Assembly (NCBI GenBank): GCA_026826555.1
Contig: JAKSZT010054570.1
Location: forward strand, 1,686,947 to 1,750,946
Direction of reading: 5' to 3'
Source of the DNA: Tolypeutes matacus
Lineage: Eukaryota > Chordata > Mammalia > Cingulata > Chlamyphoridae
DNA length: 64,000 bases
Shown: in pieces, positions 32,861-44,626 of the stretch
How the letters are laid out: every line of letters begins with the position of its first letter
How positions within the stretch are numbered: the stretch's first letter is position 1
Position numbers and translations under genes: made by a program
Notes under the pieces: generated by a model
Databases searched by the model: none
Seen by the model: the letters and a program-made list of their open reading frames with translations, nothing else
What the model was told of the DNA's origin: nothing

Positions 32861-34975
32861 GATTCTGTTCACCCCTTTGGTAGCTCAGCTTCCATAGGTT
32901 TCCTTCTACCTGTATTTAAACTTCCCCTTAAAATAGAAACAACTCTTGCTTCTTACTAGCATAATGCAGTCTTCATTGTAAAAATCCAGACAGGTTCATT
33001 CTCCCTCCAAAAAGGAGCAACAAAGAGTACAATTAGTTGCTACATCCATTTCTGAGTAATGTTAATTCCGCCTCTAGTTCAATCAAAATTCTATCTGGGA
33101 ATTCTATAAGCAAAGAAGGAAATTGTAACATGAACTGTCAACAACACTGCCTATCTAAAATAATATGAGAAAAAGAGAGGGGAAATAATTAACATATACA
33201 GATTTGCACATCACTAGAAAAGAAGAAAATACGCTCACTGTCCCAGTCCTCATCTAATAAGGCTGCAGGTGATATTCATAACTTCCTTCTTCTGGTTACT
33301 CATCCCATGCTGCCTTCACCCTCAGAGAGATACCCAAAAGATTATTGGAGTTGATTGAGCCTGAGGGCTTAACAGCCCTGCCTTTATTGGCTTGTGGTAG
33401 ACTTTCCTTAAATATTATTACTGGACATAGAGATGCTAAAAGGCACCTCAGAGAATCTTCTAGATTCCAAAAATGATCTTTCTTGCCCTACTGTTTAGCA
33501 GCAACCCTATTTTCCCTCGAAAGTTGGGATCATTCACTGCAGTCTTGATGGTTATCCCTTTCTTTGCCTGTTTGTCAGTGGCATGGGGAGATCAAAATGG
33601 CCAGATGGCAATTTCAACTTCCATTAAATGGAACTATTGTGTCCCCTAATATAGAAACATTTCTCCCTTGATAACCAAGAACCCTAGACCTTCAAACCTC
33701 AAAGTTCTGAGAACAGGAAGCAAGAGTTTGTGGATGGGTTGGTTATTAGGCATAATAGAAAGAGGAACTGTTCCTGCTTAAACTTCTTGATTCCCAGACC
33801 CATGTATTCTGGTTGGTGACGCATCTTGATCATTGGTCCAAACATAAACCACATCCTGTAGAACAGCTCCATATCCTCACAGAATTTTGTCTCTCACTGG
33901 TGCTGTACCTGGGTCTTCAAAAGGCACTTACCTCCTTCTGGACTGCATAGCTAAAGAGTGAATCCCATGGACATAAGCCCATTGACACCCTTCTTTTGCT
34001 GTCAAATGAGTAGTTGGTCAAAAATATTGTGTATTGGGATGCCTTGATAGCATTTGTAAATTCATGGACAGTGGTGCTGGCTGATGCACTGAAAGCAGGG
34101 AAGGCAAATCTATATCCAGATTAAGTGTCTAACCCAGTGAGAATAAATTGCTGCCCTATTCTTTATAAAAGGGATCTAATGTACTCCTCTATCACTAGAT
34201 ATGGCTGGCTCCCAGTCCTGTTGGGAATAATGCTGTGTCAAGGCATATGGGAACCTTAGTGGTGACAATAATATGATCAGCCTTGGTGAGAAGACCATGT
34301 TTTTGAAACTTTGTATAACCCCCATCTCTGGAAATATAGCTTCTTGGTACTTGAACCCATTGAGCAAGCACAGGTATGGCTGAGAAAGAAGCTGACCAAT
34401 AACTTGTCTACCTAATTATTCAGAGCCTCCTCTACAGTGGATACCCTTTGGTGAGCATTTACATGGACCACAAATGTCTTCTTGCTCTATGCCCATTCTT
34501 AAAGGTCCAGTCACAAACCTTTTCCCTAAACTTTCTTGTCACTAAGTCTTCAATCTACTAATTTCATGTTTCTGACCGCCCAGCCAAACAATTAGGTACT
34601 AACCTTGAATCTATATATAACCTTATCTTTGGACTTCTCTCCAACATGGACAGTGAAATGCACTCTTAATGGTTTTCCTGTAGCGATTTCTCTTCCCTGA
34701 TGTCTTTCAGGGACACTCCTGAGTGGAACTATATCGATGACGCAATGGATATGGGGTGAAAGAGAAGAAGCAATGAAGCTGGTACAGGCTCTGCAGGAAT
34801 CCGAGCCATCTGCTTATGAAACCAATTTGTCCCTTCAGGAATTTCTTGAACCCAGTCCCATGTAGATCACTTCCACTTGATTACAGAAAGTTGCTGCATA
34901 AGCCCAGCTTCATGTCTCAGTGGATCAGATCAGTTTGTGATGGGCAGCTTAGAGAGCATGGTCACTTAGTGTTTC
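32861..34975 (-). mobile_element. ERVL-type endogenous retrovirus internal relic, 3' part of pol
   Basis: Read on the minus strand this is a decayed ERVL-type internal region. Recognisable antisense words in order are 'ggcttgtggtagactttcct', 'cttgataaccaagaacccta', 'gagtgaatcccatggacata', 'attcatggacagtggtgctg', 'gtgagcatttacatggacca' and 'cagccaaacaattaggtact'. These belong to the RNase H and integrase coding part in intact family members. All frames are full of stops and shifts, so it is inert. The left part before 33200 is less certain. Confidence 0.75.
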
Positions 34976-35500
34976 TAGTTAGTTAAGTTGGATTTTAAAT
35001 TTGGGTCCTGGTGGAGGTCAGGTGCAACACAATGGGGGTCTGAGGCCAAAATGTATGAGAACAGATAGTTTTTTACCCACAGGTCTGGGTGGAAGGAGAA
35101 TGAGGGGTAGATGGGAAGTGCAATCAGTGATTTAACCAGCAGGTGGGAAGCACACAAGCAGAGCATGAAGGACCCATGGGCTTGTGCCTTTATTGTGGTC
35201 AAGGAGGGGAGGTTAGTAGATTTCCCACAAGTCTTGGAAGCCAAGGATTAGTTAGTACAAAACAAGAAAAAGGAAAAGGACTGGGGCTCCAGAAGGCACT
35301 GGGGATGGTAAGCTTATCATTTGGGACCACCTGTGGGTTTGGGGTAAGGTGTATGGCTAGTACGGCAGTTGTAGGTTTGGAATCTAGGGGAGTTTATGCC
35401 TTAGGGCTGGAAACCTGCTTACTCACTAGGCCAAAGGTCAGTGTTGAGGTAATGGCTTAGCTAAAGTAAGATGGATGCTAAGGCAGCACACAAACAATTT
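34976..35500. mobile_element. Insertion splitting the ERVL relic, LTR-like
   Basis: The ERVL text stops near 34975 and resumes near 35502 in the same orientation, so about 520 bases were inserted. A 'tttatt' at about 35187 could be a minus-strand AATAAA. The target site looks like a degenerate 9-bp duplication ('acttagtgt' and 'atttggtgt'). The family is unknown. Confidence 0.45.
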
Positions 35501-35501
35501 T

Positions 35502-35800
35502 GATTTGGTGTCCCAAGGTCAAGGTTTTCAGTCTCTTCTATGGCCTGTACCAATCCAGGAGTGGTTTCTCAAAAGAAAATAGCTCCTTGAAGGTAAAAGA
35601 GAGTCTTTGCACCAAAATCCTCAGGGTCTGCATGGTAATACTCTTTTGGAGATTTGCCAATATCCCCACGCAGTACTCTTGGTTATCACAGACACTGGGC
35701 ACCATTGGTTCTGCTTGGACATAAGGCCAAATGGCAGCAAAGTTTGTACTATTCAATTATTTACAGACTTGTTGGGAGTAGAAGATACATGAAAAACAGG
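35502..35800 (-). mobile_element. ERVL-type pol relic, continued
   Basis: The words 'caggagtggtttctcaaaag', 'accaaaatcctcagggtctg' and 'ggcaccattggttctgcttg' continue the antisense ERVL pol order past the insertion, toward the reverse transcriptase side. No open frame remains. Confidence 0.75.
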
Positions 35801-35945
35801 GCAATGTGGTGGAATTCTGTGCTTTCTATTCCAGAATTCCTGTTTTTGTTAACATTGTTTTACACTGAGTAAAAAAAGAAGTAGAGACTGTATCATTACC
35901 AAATTCAGACATTTTTTAAATTCTTAAAATATTATACAAGAACAG

Positions 35946-36334
35946 GGAAGCAGATGTGGCTCAAGCGATTGAGCCCCCACCTACCACATGGGAGGCCCCA
36001 GGTTCAGCTCCTGGTGCCTCGTGGAGAGGATGAACAAGACAACGAGCTGGCATGATGGGCTGTTGTGGCAAGCTAATGCAACAAGATGACATAACAAGGG
36101 GACATAAAGAGGGTACATAATAAGAGACACAACAAAGCAGGGAGTGGAGGTGGATCAAGCAATTGAGTGCCTCTCTCCCACATGGGAAGTCCCAGGTTCA
36201 GTTCCCGGTGCCTCCTAAAGAGAAGACAAGCAGACACAGAGAGCACACAGCGAATGGACACAGAGAGCAGAAAGCGAGCACAAACAATGAGGGGGGAATA
36301 AATAATTAAAATAAATCTTTAAAAATACATACAT
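35946..36334 (+). mobile_element. Dimeric xenarthran SINE
   Basis: Module 1 starts 'ggaagcagatgtggctcaag' with 'aggttcagctcctgg'. The linker holds 'aacaagatgacataacaagg'. Module 2, at about 36145-36216, has 'gtggatcaagcaattgagtg' and 'aggttcagttcccgg'. A 3' part 'cacagagagcagaaagcgag' and an A-rich tail follow. An imperfect duplication ('attatacaagaacag' against 'ataatacaggaacaa') flanks it. Confidence 0.92.
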
Positions 36335-36354
36335 ATAATACAGGAACAAGGAGA

Positions 36355-36597
36355 CCTTCCAGCTTAAAGAGCACTGGACCTACTGTCAAAATACCTGGAT
36401 TCAAACCTTGGACTTTCTTTGTATCACCTGTTTGACTTCGGCCAAGTCATTTAATCTTTCTGAATCTTGGTTTTCTCTCTTCATAATGGATATATTGATA
36501 CTTACCACAAAGAGTTGCTGTGAGAATTAAATGAGGTAATGCATTAGCCAGCTCCTAGCACTAGTAGGAGTTTCATAAATGCTTGCTGTTATTGTTT
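36355..36597 (+). mobile_element. MIR SINE, nearly full length
   Basis: It shows 'agagcactggacctactgtc', 'ttcggccaagtcatttaatc', 'gagttgctgtgagaattaaa', 'tgaggtaatgcatta' and 'ctcctagcactagtaggag' in MIR order. Confidence 0.93.
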
Positions 36598-37020
36598 CAG
36601 CATGGATGACAGTGGTAAAGGAAGGGTTAATACAGGAGGTCTTGGACTGGATCTGAAGAGAAGAGAGGCTTGGAAGGATGAGTGCTCTAGCCCTAGGACA
36701 ACACTAGGATCAGCGAGGCAGTGCCATTTCTCATGCAGCATGAACCTCTTCTCCTCTCTGGGGGAGCGTCTGGAGCTAAACCCATCCTGGAAGATGCGTG
36801 ACAGCTCCACATGCCGGTACATAGGGCAGCAAATGAGCCTTTCTGCCATCAGCCAGAAGAGGGCTATTGAAAACTCACCTTGAACCTCAAGAACAAAAGC
36901 CATCTGGCCGTGGTGAAACAGCCACATTGATCAATCTTTTAGGAGCAGTTTTACCCTTATCATGAAGATGACTCGGTTGTGGAGAAACTTATTCAGCTCT
37001 TACACTTCATCACCCACCAT
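36598..37020. other. Unassigned, possibly conserved sequence
   Basis: A repeat-free block with overlapping 93- and 112-codon frames on opposite strands. Neither shows a recognisable domain. Confidence 0.4.
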
Positions 37021-37024
37021 TTGT

Positions 37025-37130
37025 CTAATCATGCATTCATTTATTCAACATGCTTACTATGTGCCAAGTCTTATACCGGATGTGCAAGGATACGTATATG
37101 AATAAAAGCAGCTCTCAGGGAGGTTACACT
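37025..37130 (+). mobile_element. L2 LINE 3'-end fragment
   Basis: The words 'tcatttattcaacatgctta', 'ctatgtgccaagtcttatac' and 'gctctcagggaggttacact' match the L2 3' end. Confidence 0.8.
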
Positions 37131-37789
37131 TTGTTGTTACCCTCGTCCTATATCCCTGAAATGACCACGAGAATGCAACTCTCAGAACACCTACCATAAC
37201 AGCATAGTGGACCGAGGGGCTGTGAAATCCTTGCTGCATTTGCCCTAAGGCCCTATCTGCCATGGGATGCTCTCTGCCAGTGACGGAGTCCAGCATGGAA
37301 ACTAAGGCAGACCCATTCCGGGGAGATGCAGGACTCCTTTGTTGGCTGACTTTTGCTCAAGGTCTCCCCATGGCTTTGCTGAACCTTGTCTTCCTCCTTC
37401 CTTCCCTCAGGGTTAGACTTGCATTGCAGAAGGACTCTCCCAACCTTCTCTGGCTCCGTATTTTCTTTCCCACAGGCATTTACTTTCATAAAATCCTTGC
37501 ACATATCACTCTCTCTTAGTGACTGCTTTTCAGAAGACAAGCCATCAGCTGGGCCTTTTCTTTTTCACCAAGCTTGCTCTTTGGCTGTGGCTTCTGATAG
37601 TCAACAGCAATAGCTGCTGTAGACAGTGCAGTGCCACATCCATCATCCCTGCAGCTACTGAGTGTTAGGAGAGCCGGCCCTCCATAAGTCCCTCATGCTC
37701 CTGTGCGTCTCGCTGGGTATGCCAAGGATACAAGCCTGACCACCAACAAACACAATATGCTGACATTCGTGTGGCATGCTGGACCTAGA
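37131..37789. other. Unassigned sequence
   Basis: No gene or repeat family is recognised. Confidence 0.4.
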
Positions 37790-37905
37790 CATGCCAGATT
37801 TAGCAAATAAAAATACAGGATGCCCAGTTAAATTTTAATTTCCAATAAAAAAATGAACACTTTTTTAAAGTAAGTCATGTTCTAGTATAAATATGTACCA
37901 TGAGT
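37790..37905. mobile_element. DNA-transposon-like relic
   Basis: The phrase 'gccagatttagcaaataaaa' followed by 'atacaggatgcccagttaaa' is characteristic of a palindromic non-autonomous DNA transposon found across mammals. The second arm is degraded. Family name not assigned. Confidence 0.6.
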
Positions 37906-38099
37906 AATAAAGTCCTTTGTCTCTGACCCAACTGGTTAGGCAAATATGACAAATGGTCCCTTCAGGAGGTTCCAAAATGGCATGACATGGACCTCAAGGG
38001 ATTTAGATCCAGTCCTCATAACAAAATTAAAAAAAGGAATAATTATAATCTTAGCCAAAGAGAACTAGGCAGAGGAACGTAAAGAGTTACGGGAGAAGG

Positions 38100-38945
38100 T
38101 AGAGATGAGTCAAGGTGGTCTCATGGAGGATGCTCACCCTCATATATCATTAGAGAATTACAAATTAAAATGATAATGCACCTATTATAACAGCTAAATT
38201 CCAAAGTACCAACACCAGATACTGGAAAGGATGTGGAGCATCAGAAACTTTCATTCATTGCTGTTGGGAATTCAGAATGGTGCAGACACTTTGGAATATA
38301 GTTTGTCAGTTTCTTACACAGCTACATATGGGCTTACAATATGATCCAGCAATTGTGCTCCTAGGAATTTACCCAAAGGAGTTGAAAACGTTTGTACACA
38401 CACACACATCCAAACTGCACACAAATATTTATAGCAGCTTTATTTATAATTGCCCAAAATTAGGAGCAACCAAGATGCCCTCCCATAGGAATGGGCAAAC
38501 AAACTGTGGCACATCCATACAATGGAATATCATTTAATAATAAAAAGAAATGAGCTATCAATCCACAAATAAACATGTATATTGCCAAGTGAAAGAAACC
38601 AGTCTGAAAAGCTTACGTTCTATACAATTACAACTTTATGATATTGTGGAAAGGGCAAAACTATAGAGGTAGTACAAAGATCACTGGTTTTTACAGGTTT
38701 TGGGTCAAAGTGGGGAGGGACAAGTATATTGAGCACAGGGCATTTTTAGGGCAGTGAAACTATTCTCTATGATATAATAACATAAATAACATTATGCATC
38801 TGTCCAAACCCATAGAACTGTACACACAAAGAGTGAAGCCTAATGAAAACTATAGACTTTAGTTACTAAAAATGTATAAATATTAGTTCACCTGTTGTAA
38901 TAAATGTACCACATTAATGCAAGACTTTATTAATAGAAGAATTAT
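38100..38945 (+). mobile_element. L1 3'-end relic, sense
   Basis: It contains late ORF2 text ('ggaaaggatgtggagcatca', 'tatgatccagcaattgtgct', 'tccatacaatggaatatcat') and an L1 3' UTR ('catagaactgtacacacaaa', 'taaatgtaccacattaatgc') of the L1MA/L1MB kind. It carries a short (CA)n at 38395-38408. The 86-codon frame is a late-ORF2 remnant. Confidence 0.93.
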
Positions 38946-38956
38946 GGGGGGGGAGG

Positions 38957-39479
38957 TGATGGTTAGGCTAATGTGTCAACTCAGCCAGGTAATTATGTCC
39001 AGGTATTTGGTCCAGCAAGCACTGGGCTAATTGTAATACAAGAGCATTTATGGACTTCGATCACCAGTGAGTTTACTGCGTGGATGGCTGATTTTATCTG
39101 CATCAATCAGGGAGATTACATCATCAATGGGTGACGCTGATTCAGAGCATACACAGCCTCCTGACCTTGTGAAGAGAGCAGAGCAGCTGAGTCTGGAAAG
39201 AAAGGAGCCCTGGGAAGAGAGATAGCCTACAGCTGAGATCGGAAGAAGCTGGGCCCATGGAGCCTTAAGAGGGAAGAGGAAGGCTGAACCTTCACAGATG
39301 TCGCCCGCCATCTTGCGACAACACGTGGCAACAGACTTTGGATGAGAAAATACCTCCTATCATACCTTGAGTTGGACTCTTTCGGGCCTTGTAAATGTAA
39401 GCTGTTACCCCAAATAAATACCCTTTATAAAAACCAACAGATTTCTGTTGCATCAGCACCCTTTTGTCTGAGTAATACA
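38957..39479 (+). mobile_element. LTR-like repeat, copy 1
   Basis: The start 'tgatggttaggctaatgtgt' and end 'tgtctgagtaataca' match the ends of the second copy at 54425-54880. TG...CA type termini and AATAAA at 39413-39418, near the right end, suggest an LTR read on the + strand. The middle 'agcaagcactgggctaattg' also matches. I recall this type across mammals but do not assign a class. Confidence 0.7.
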
Positions 39480-39484
39480 GGGAG

Positions 39485-39545
39485 TTATTGAATAAGTTAC
39501 GGTATGTACATACAACGGAACACCATGTAGCCATTAAAATTGGTC
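39485..39545 (+). mobile_element. L1 late-ORF2 fragment
   Basis: The text 'ggtatgtacatacaacggaa' plus 'caccatgtagccattaaaat' is a typical late-ORF2 L1 motif. Confidence 0.7.
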
Positions 39546-39554
39546 AGCTGAAAA

Positions 39555-39890
39555 CTGTCAAGCAAATGGCCCAATTCTCTTCCCAGGGCTGCAGGATCCT
39601 CTTCTGTGTCTATGAAGCTCCCTTCCTCTTTTCTTGTCTATCTGCTTCTGTGTTCTTGATTAAGCATCCATTTATATTGCCCACCAAGGGGGAGGGATTC
39701 AACCCTGCACACCCTAATGACGGGGTCAAATCAAAGCCCTAATCCTAATATAATCAAGTAAATGTAAACCCTTTGAATTTAACACAATCAAAGGGTATCA
39801 TGCCCAGAGGAACAGACCAGTTTACAAACATAATCAATATCTCTTTTTGGAATCCATAAATAATATCAAACTGCCACACTCCCCTATAAA
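39555..39890. mobile_element. Unclassified interspersed repeat
   Basis: The sequence 'gggctgcaggatcctcttct', 'gggattcaaccctgcacacc', 'gttacaaacataatcaatat'-type text and 'tggaatccataaataatatc' resembles a medium-reiteration repeat with a conserved right end. The class is not assigned. Confidence 0.5.
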
Positions 39891-39894
39891 TGGA

Positions 39895-40060
39895 TATTTA
39901 GGTTGTTTCCACTGTTTTGCTAGTATAAAAAAGTTTGCAGCAAATATTCCTACACATATATCTTTACATAATAGTTATTTCTGTAGATTCCTCGAAGTGA
40001 TATAGCCAAGTACTATTATAGGTATAACATTGTTTACTGTCAAAAGTGTGTTGAACAGGG
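39895..40060 (-). mobile_element. Old L1 fragment, antisense
   Basis: The words 'aatggatatttaggttgttt', 'ccactgttttgctagtataa', 'tttctgtagattcctcgaag' match antisense L1 3' text. Confidence 0.85.
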
Positions 40061-42164
40061 AAATTATGGATAGTTTCTTTTCCCTTTATGCACTCTGTAT
40101 TGCTTACATTTTTGTAATGAGCATATTTATTTTTATAATCCATTTAAAGGTTTAACCTCTTTTAAAGAAGATATATTACAAAAGCCTTTGCTCAATTTGC
40201 ATCATTGCTTGTTAAGTCTTCTGCCCCAAATAGGGAATTCCTCTGCTATTCTGTACTTCTCAACCAACACTTGTTGGACTATGTGGGAGTGGGATTTGTT
40301 TGTTCTGTTGGTTGGTCGGTAGTTGGTTAATAGGGTGGTTTCATTTGTTAAGTTTGAGCCTTCAAAATGACTGAGAGGGGCCCCTACTGGCAGCGGGTGG
40401 GAGTCAGATATGCATCTTGCAGCACATGGAGAGTCCTGCACAACTTAGATGATCTCGCACAAAATGCCAAGAGCATCCATGTTGAGAAACTTCCAACTCT
40501 GTTACAGAGGATCTGTTCCATTTCTTCCTGCTCTGAATTTCACTCTTACACTTTACCATGATCATCCATGGACAAAGAGGGTGGCAACATCAGTTGCTTC
40601 ATGATACACTAGTGTACAGATATCAAACACTAAGATTAGGCTGCTGGACTGCAGCTGGGTCTGCCCTGACCTACCACCGACAGTGTGGGTGAGGAAGCAG
40701 CCAGGAAGATTGCTGGCATTCCTCGAATGTGTGATTGGCTTTTGTTAAAACAATCTCATTGATTCAACCATTTCAATTATGGATTCATTGCTCAACACTT
40801 GACCATGATGATTTATTGAAATGTAAATGACTTAAAAAGCATGCAGCCTGAACTTCAGCAAAACATTCATATGCAGAAAAGAAAAGCTTTTATTTCCTGA
40901 AGGAGTGACAATAATACAATAGTCCTTTAATCTCAAATGTAGAGTCTTGAGACAGGAAGTCAGACTGATCTAGTATATCGCAGACTGAATAGGCTTCCAA
41001 ACCTGAAATCTCTTGGTGAAAACCACAATCAGCGTGCCAAATTTTTAATAAAACACATGTACTACTTATTCCCATCAATAAACTATTATTCCTGCTGCCA
41101 GAGGGATACCTTCATCAGTCTCAGGTCTGCAATCCAGCTATTTTTAGGTGAACCCAAAAGCTGTAATATTACCGAACCCCTGATGCATGCCAAGAATCCA
41201 AAAGAGGCAGTTAAATTAAATTACAAAGCTTAATTTTCTTATTCCTGGCCTCCTTGAATTACTCAGAGAGGCTTCTACCTCCATTAGAGACGCTCGGCTA
41301 TAAATCTCTTCCCAGAATACATTTGCATATGGCTCTGTAAACACTGATGAGCTCCAGGGGCTTTCTCGCAATTTCCCTCCACTGGTGTCTGAATTTCAGT
41401 GCTCTTCTGGTGCTACTTGAGGATGGGGTTTGATTGCACAAAGGAATGTCCACAGAGGGGGTGGAAGAGAGGGTGGACATGATCCAGGGGAGGAGGACAA
41501 TACTGCCTTCACCAGCTCATAAAAGAGGGAGATGCTGGCTGTCATTTCTCCAAGAAAAATCCTTCCCAAACCCCTGACACAGAGGAATGAAAAAAAAAAA
41601 AAAAAAAAGACCTAAGTTTTATCCTTGAAGCTTCCTGAGACTCCCCATGGTGAAAGGGTTCTGTGGCAGACAGCACCTAAATTGGAACCTTGCTGTTGTA
41701 ATATTCGTAGTTCAGTGATGATCTTACAAAAAAAAAAGAGAGAGACTAGTTTCATCGTTTGCCTGAAATTTTGCTTTGTTTTTGCCTGGGGACATCTGGC
41801 AGCAATCATAATTTAACTCATTTAGAATAAATGAATGGTGTCTTATTTCCACCCTTATGTGCAAATCCTCAAGTATGGCCATTAGAGGAGGCAAAGCTCT
41901 CACATGTCATCAGATGCTGTTCTTTGCCAGGAAAGTCTTGCTCCCTATTTTTAAGCTCTTAGAACAAAACCATTTTAGGATATTTTTCATCTAGGTTTTC
42001 AGTAATTTGCATCACCTGTTTTCCTTTAAAAATGATTACTCTTCTTTCCACATTGGGTCGCTTTTCTTGATCTCATGTTGTAATCTCTCTCCAGCCCAGG
42101 TTCCTGCTATTTAGGTTAAGAAGGAAGTAGCAGCCATGCTAATTGAAAGAAACAACTCTAAAGA
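40061..42164. other. Unique sequence with a conserved-looking block
   Basis: No gene is recognised. The block 41100-41420 ('ggcagttaaattaaattaca', 'cttgaattactcagagaggc', 'tacatttgcatatggctctg') has an ATTTGCAT octamer and homeobox-type cores and looks like a constrained non-coding element. A poly-A run of about 19 lies at 41590-41608. Confidence 0.4.
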
Positions 42165-42635
42165 CTGTGTTCTCAACTTTGGCTGCCCTTTGGAATCACC
42201 TGGATAGCTTTTTAAAATCCCAGCACCCAAAAGATTATATACTGTATGATTCCATTGACATGACATTCTAGAAAAGGGGAGAAACTATCGGGACAGAGAA
42301 CAGATCAGTGGTTGTCAGTGTCTAGGAGTTGGGGAAGCAGCTGACCTCAAAGGATGACCACCATTGAATTCTTTGAGGTGTTGAAATTGTTCTGTATCCT
42401 GTTTGTGGTGGGGGTTATGATAATTTATGCATGTGTTAAAACTCATAGAAATGTACACCAAACCAAAAAAAAAAGGAACGCTACTGTATGTATTTTATTT
42501 TAAATCCCAATGCCCAGGCCCTATCCAGACTAATTAATTCAGAATTTCTGGGGTGGGAGCCAGGTGTCCAAATTGTTTTAAAGCTCCCCAGGGCATCTGA
42601 GTGTGTAGTCAACGTTAAGAAACAGTGGTCTTTGT
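42165..42635. mobile_element. MER5A-like DNA transposon, split by L1
   Basis: The left piece (42165-42216) reads 'gttctcaactttggctgccc', 'tttggaatcacctggatag'. The right piece (about 42490-42635) reads 'atgcccaggccctatccaga', 'ctaattaattcagaatttct', 'aagctccccagggcatctga' and ends near 'cgttaagaaacagtggtc'. Together they give the structure of a MER5A-type hAT element. An L1 3' end sits between them. Confidence 0.85.
42217..42478 (+). mobile_element. L1 3'-end insertion within the MER5A-like element
   Basis: The words 'tatactgtatgattccattg', 'gatcagtggttgtcagtgtc', 'gttctgtatcctgtttgtgg' and 'ctcatagaaatgtacaccaa' are an L1 3' UTR in sense, ending in poly-A. 'aatccca' text occurs on both sides ('taaaatcccagcaccc' and 'taaatcccaatgccc') and may hold the target duplication. 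Confidence 0.85.
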
Positions 42636-43289
42636 AAGATTTACTGGCATGGAAAGTTTCTACTTTCTCAGCCACTCAGTTCCCACCTCCTAGAGACAAA
42701 CTCCATCACTCCAGCAGTCAGGACTCCCATGCAAGTCTGGATGGGATGTAGGTTTTGCTATTTGATTCTCAAGAAGATAGTTTTCCTTCTGGACGGTGCA
42801 GATTTCTGTTCCTGGGGATCCTGCCCCATGCCCAGAACTAGTCCTGTAAAAGAAGCTGGGGTCCTGTGTTTCTGGGTTACTCAGCATTCACTCTGGTTCC
42901 TCTTCATCCAATCACAGAAAGCAAAAGCAATTAAAATCGTCCATGTGTGATCAGAGATGGGCAAGGGTTCCTTAAATTATAAAGGCACTGACCAGGTAGG
43001 CCTAAACAGCGCCAGGTTAAAGATAACAGAAGCCACTGATCTGGAACTTTCTAGAAAGACTACAGAGAACTTGGCTGGGCTAGCTAACACCCCGTGTCTA
43101 AAACAAGCTTCTGTTCCAAGATACCATCGCAAATCATCAGCATATTGACTTCCTACCACCTCACAGAATGCTACTTGGAAAAAGAAAAATGCAGCAAGGA
43201 GAGAGAGAGAGACATTTCAATGCTTTTTCCTAGAACATGGTGAAAATGTCCTCTTTGAAACAAACTCAGGGAAATTTGTTCAATCACAA
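42636..43289. other. Unassigned sequence
   Basis: No gene or clear repeat is seen. An AG run lies near 43198-43212. Confidence 0.4.
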
Positions 43290-43770
43290 CTGTAATTATT
43301 GCTTTCATTTAAACTTTTTTTCTTCCTTGGGAATATTGGTAATTCTGAGGTTGGCTCTTTTCTCTATCCTCAATAGTTATTTTCCACTCTCAAATCATGT
43401 TAATGTTCTTGTCCTTTTCTTCTGCATTTCAGGAGCGCTTCTATAATTTGTTCTCCACTTCAGTGATTTCATTGTCTTCATGTCCATCCTGCAGTTTACT
43501 GCCTTCATTGTGGATTGTGATTTGGCTGTTGCATTTTCAATTGCTTTGCAATGGTTCCTTGGTTTGCCCAATTCCATTTTTATCTCATCCTCTTATATTT
43601 TCATTGCAGCATGTTCTCCCATAATGAATTTTTATTCCTTTTTCATTGAAGCCATGCCTTCTTGCATCCTTTTACACAAATGATTTCCTAAAATTCTCTA
43701 TTTCTGCAGTAGGCTGTTTCAGACTTCATACTCCATCTGAATCTTCAAGAAAATGTTCCCTCAACTTTCT
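43290..43770 (-). mobile_element. Probable old L1 5'/ORF1-side relic, antisense
   Basis: The T-rich text 'ctccacttcagtgatttcat', 'tttggctgttgcattttcaa' and 'tgaagccatgccttcttgca' resembles the antisense of an old L1 ORF1-side region, in which the sense strand is rich in A and encodes charged helices. The match is weak. Confidence 0.4.
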
Positions 43771-44275
43771 TTTGCAGTAGGATTTCATAAGCTCCATGAT
43801 GAAATGTTTCTGTTTACTCATTCAATAAAGAGAAGATATCCATCTGGACCCAATATTTACTAAAATTTAAGGTGTGTGGACTGTCCTTGGCACTGGACTC
43901 TTTCCACTGGGGTGCTGACTGAATTTTATTTTCAAACATGGAACTAGAAAGGAGTTGATTTGTTCAGCTTCTGTATCAATTTCCATGTCTAGGAAGCTTT
44001 TATCTGAAGTGATTCTGTTCTGCTAAAATGTAATCAAATTTTATTCCCAGTATCTGGCTCTCTGATACCATGAATATAAGTACATATAAAACTAGAATCC
44101 CCAAAATGTACCTCAAAAAGTTCTTTTTGTCTCTGAATCCCACATAGAGTCTTAATTAAATCTCCTTTCCCTTTCCTTACGCAACCTGTGGGTGGAGGTG
44201 GCACAGTAGGTAAAGATGCGGGGACAGTGTGGAACAGACTTCCGGCTGCCTCAGAAAGCAGTAGCCGCTCAATAT
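43771..44275. other. Unassigned sequence
   Basis: No gene or clear repeat is recognised. Confidence 0.4.
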
Positions 44276-44500
44276 GACATTTTTAATTCTTTCTTTCATC
44301 AAATAATTAATAACATCCAGTCATTGCTTGGCACTCTTCAGATAATGAGGGTGCAAAACAAAATGAAGTTCCTACACCATGGAGGTTACATTCCAGAGGA
44401 GACAGGGTAGAAAACCAACTGGAGAAACATATCAGGTGGATAAATGCTGTGAAGGAGCATAAAGCAGGGTGGGTGGATGGAAAGTGAGGGGAGTGCTTAA
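44276..44500 (+). mobile_element. L2 LINE 3'-end relic
   Basis: The words 'gaagttcctacaccatggag', 'gttacattccagaggagaca' and 'taaatgctgtgaaggagcat' follow the L2 3' end. Confidence 0.82.
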
Positions 44501-44589
44501 GGATTTAGAGAAGCCATGCTATAAACTGACTCCTAGCAGCTCTTTTTCCTTGAAAAATAAATGTTATACAGAACCCCTAGTATAGGAAG

Positions 44590-44594
44590 AAAAA

Positions 44595-44625
<31 letters not shown>
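44590..44625. repeat. Poly-A followed by (AT)n
   Basis: About 14 A are followed by eleven AT units. No element with a poly-A tail could be placed upstream. Confidence 0.9.
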
Positions 44626-44626
<1 letters not shown>

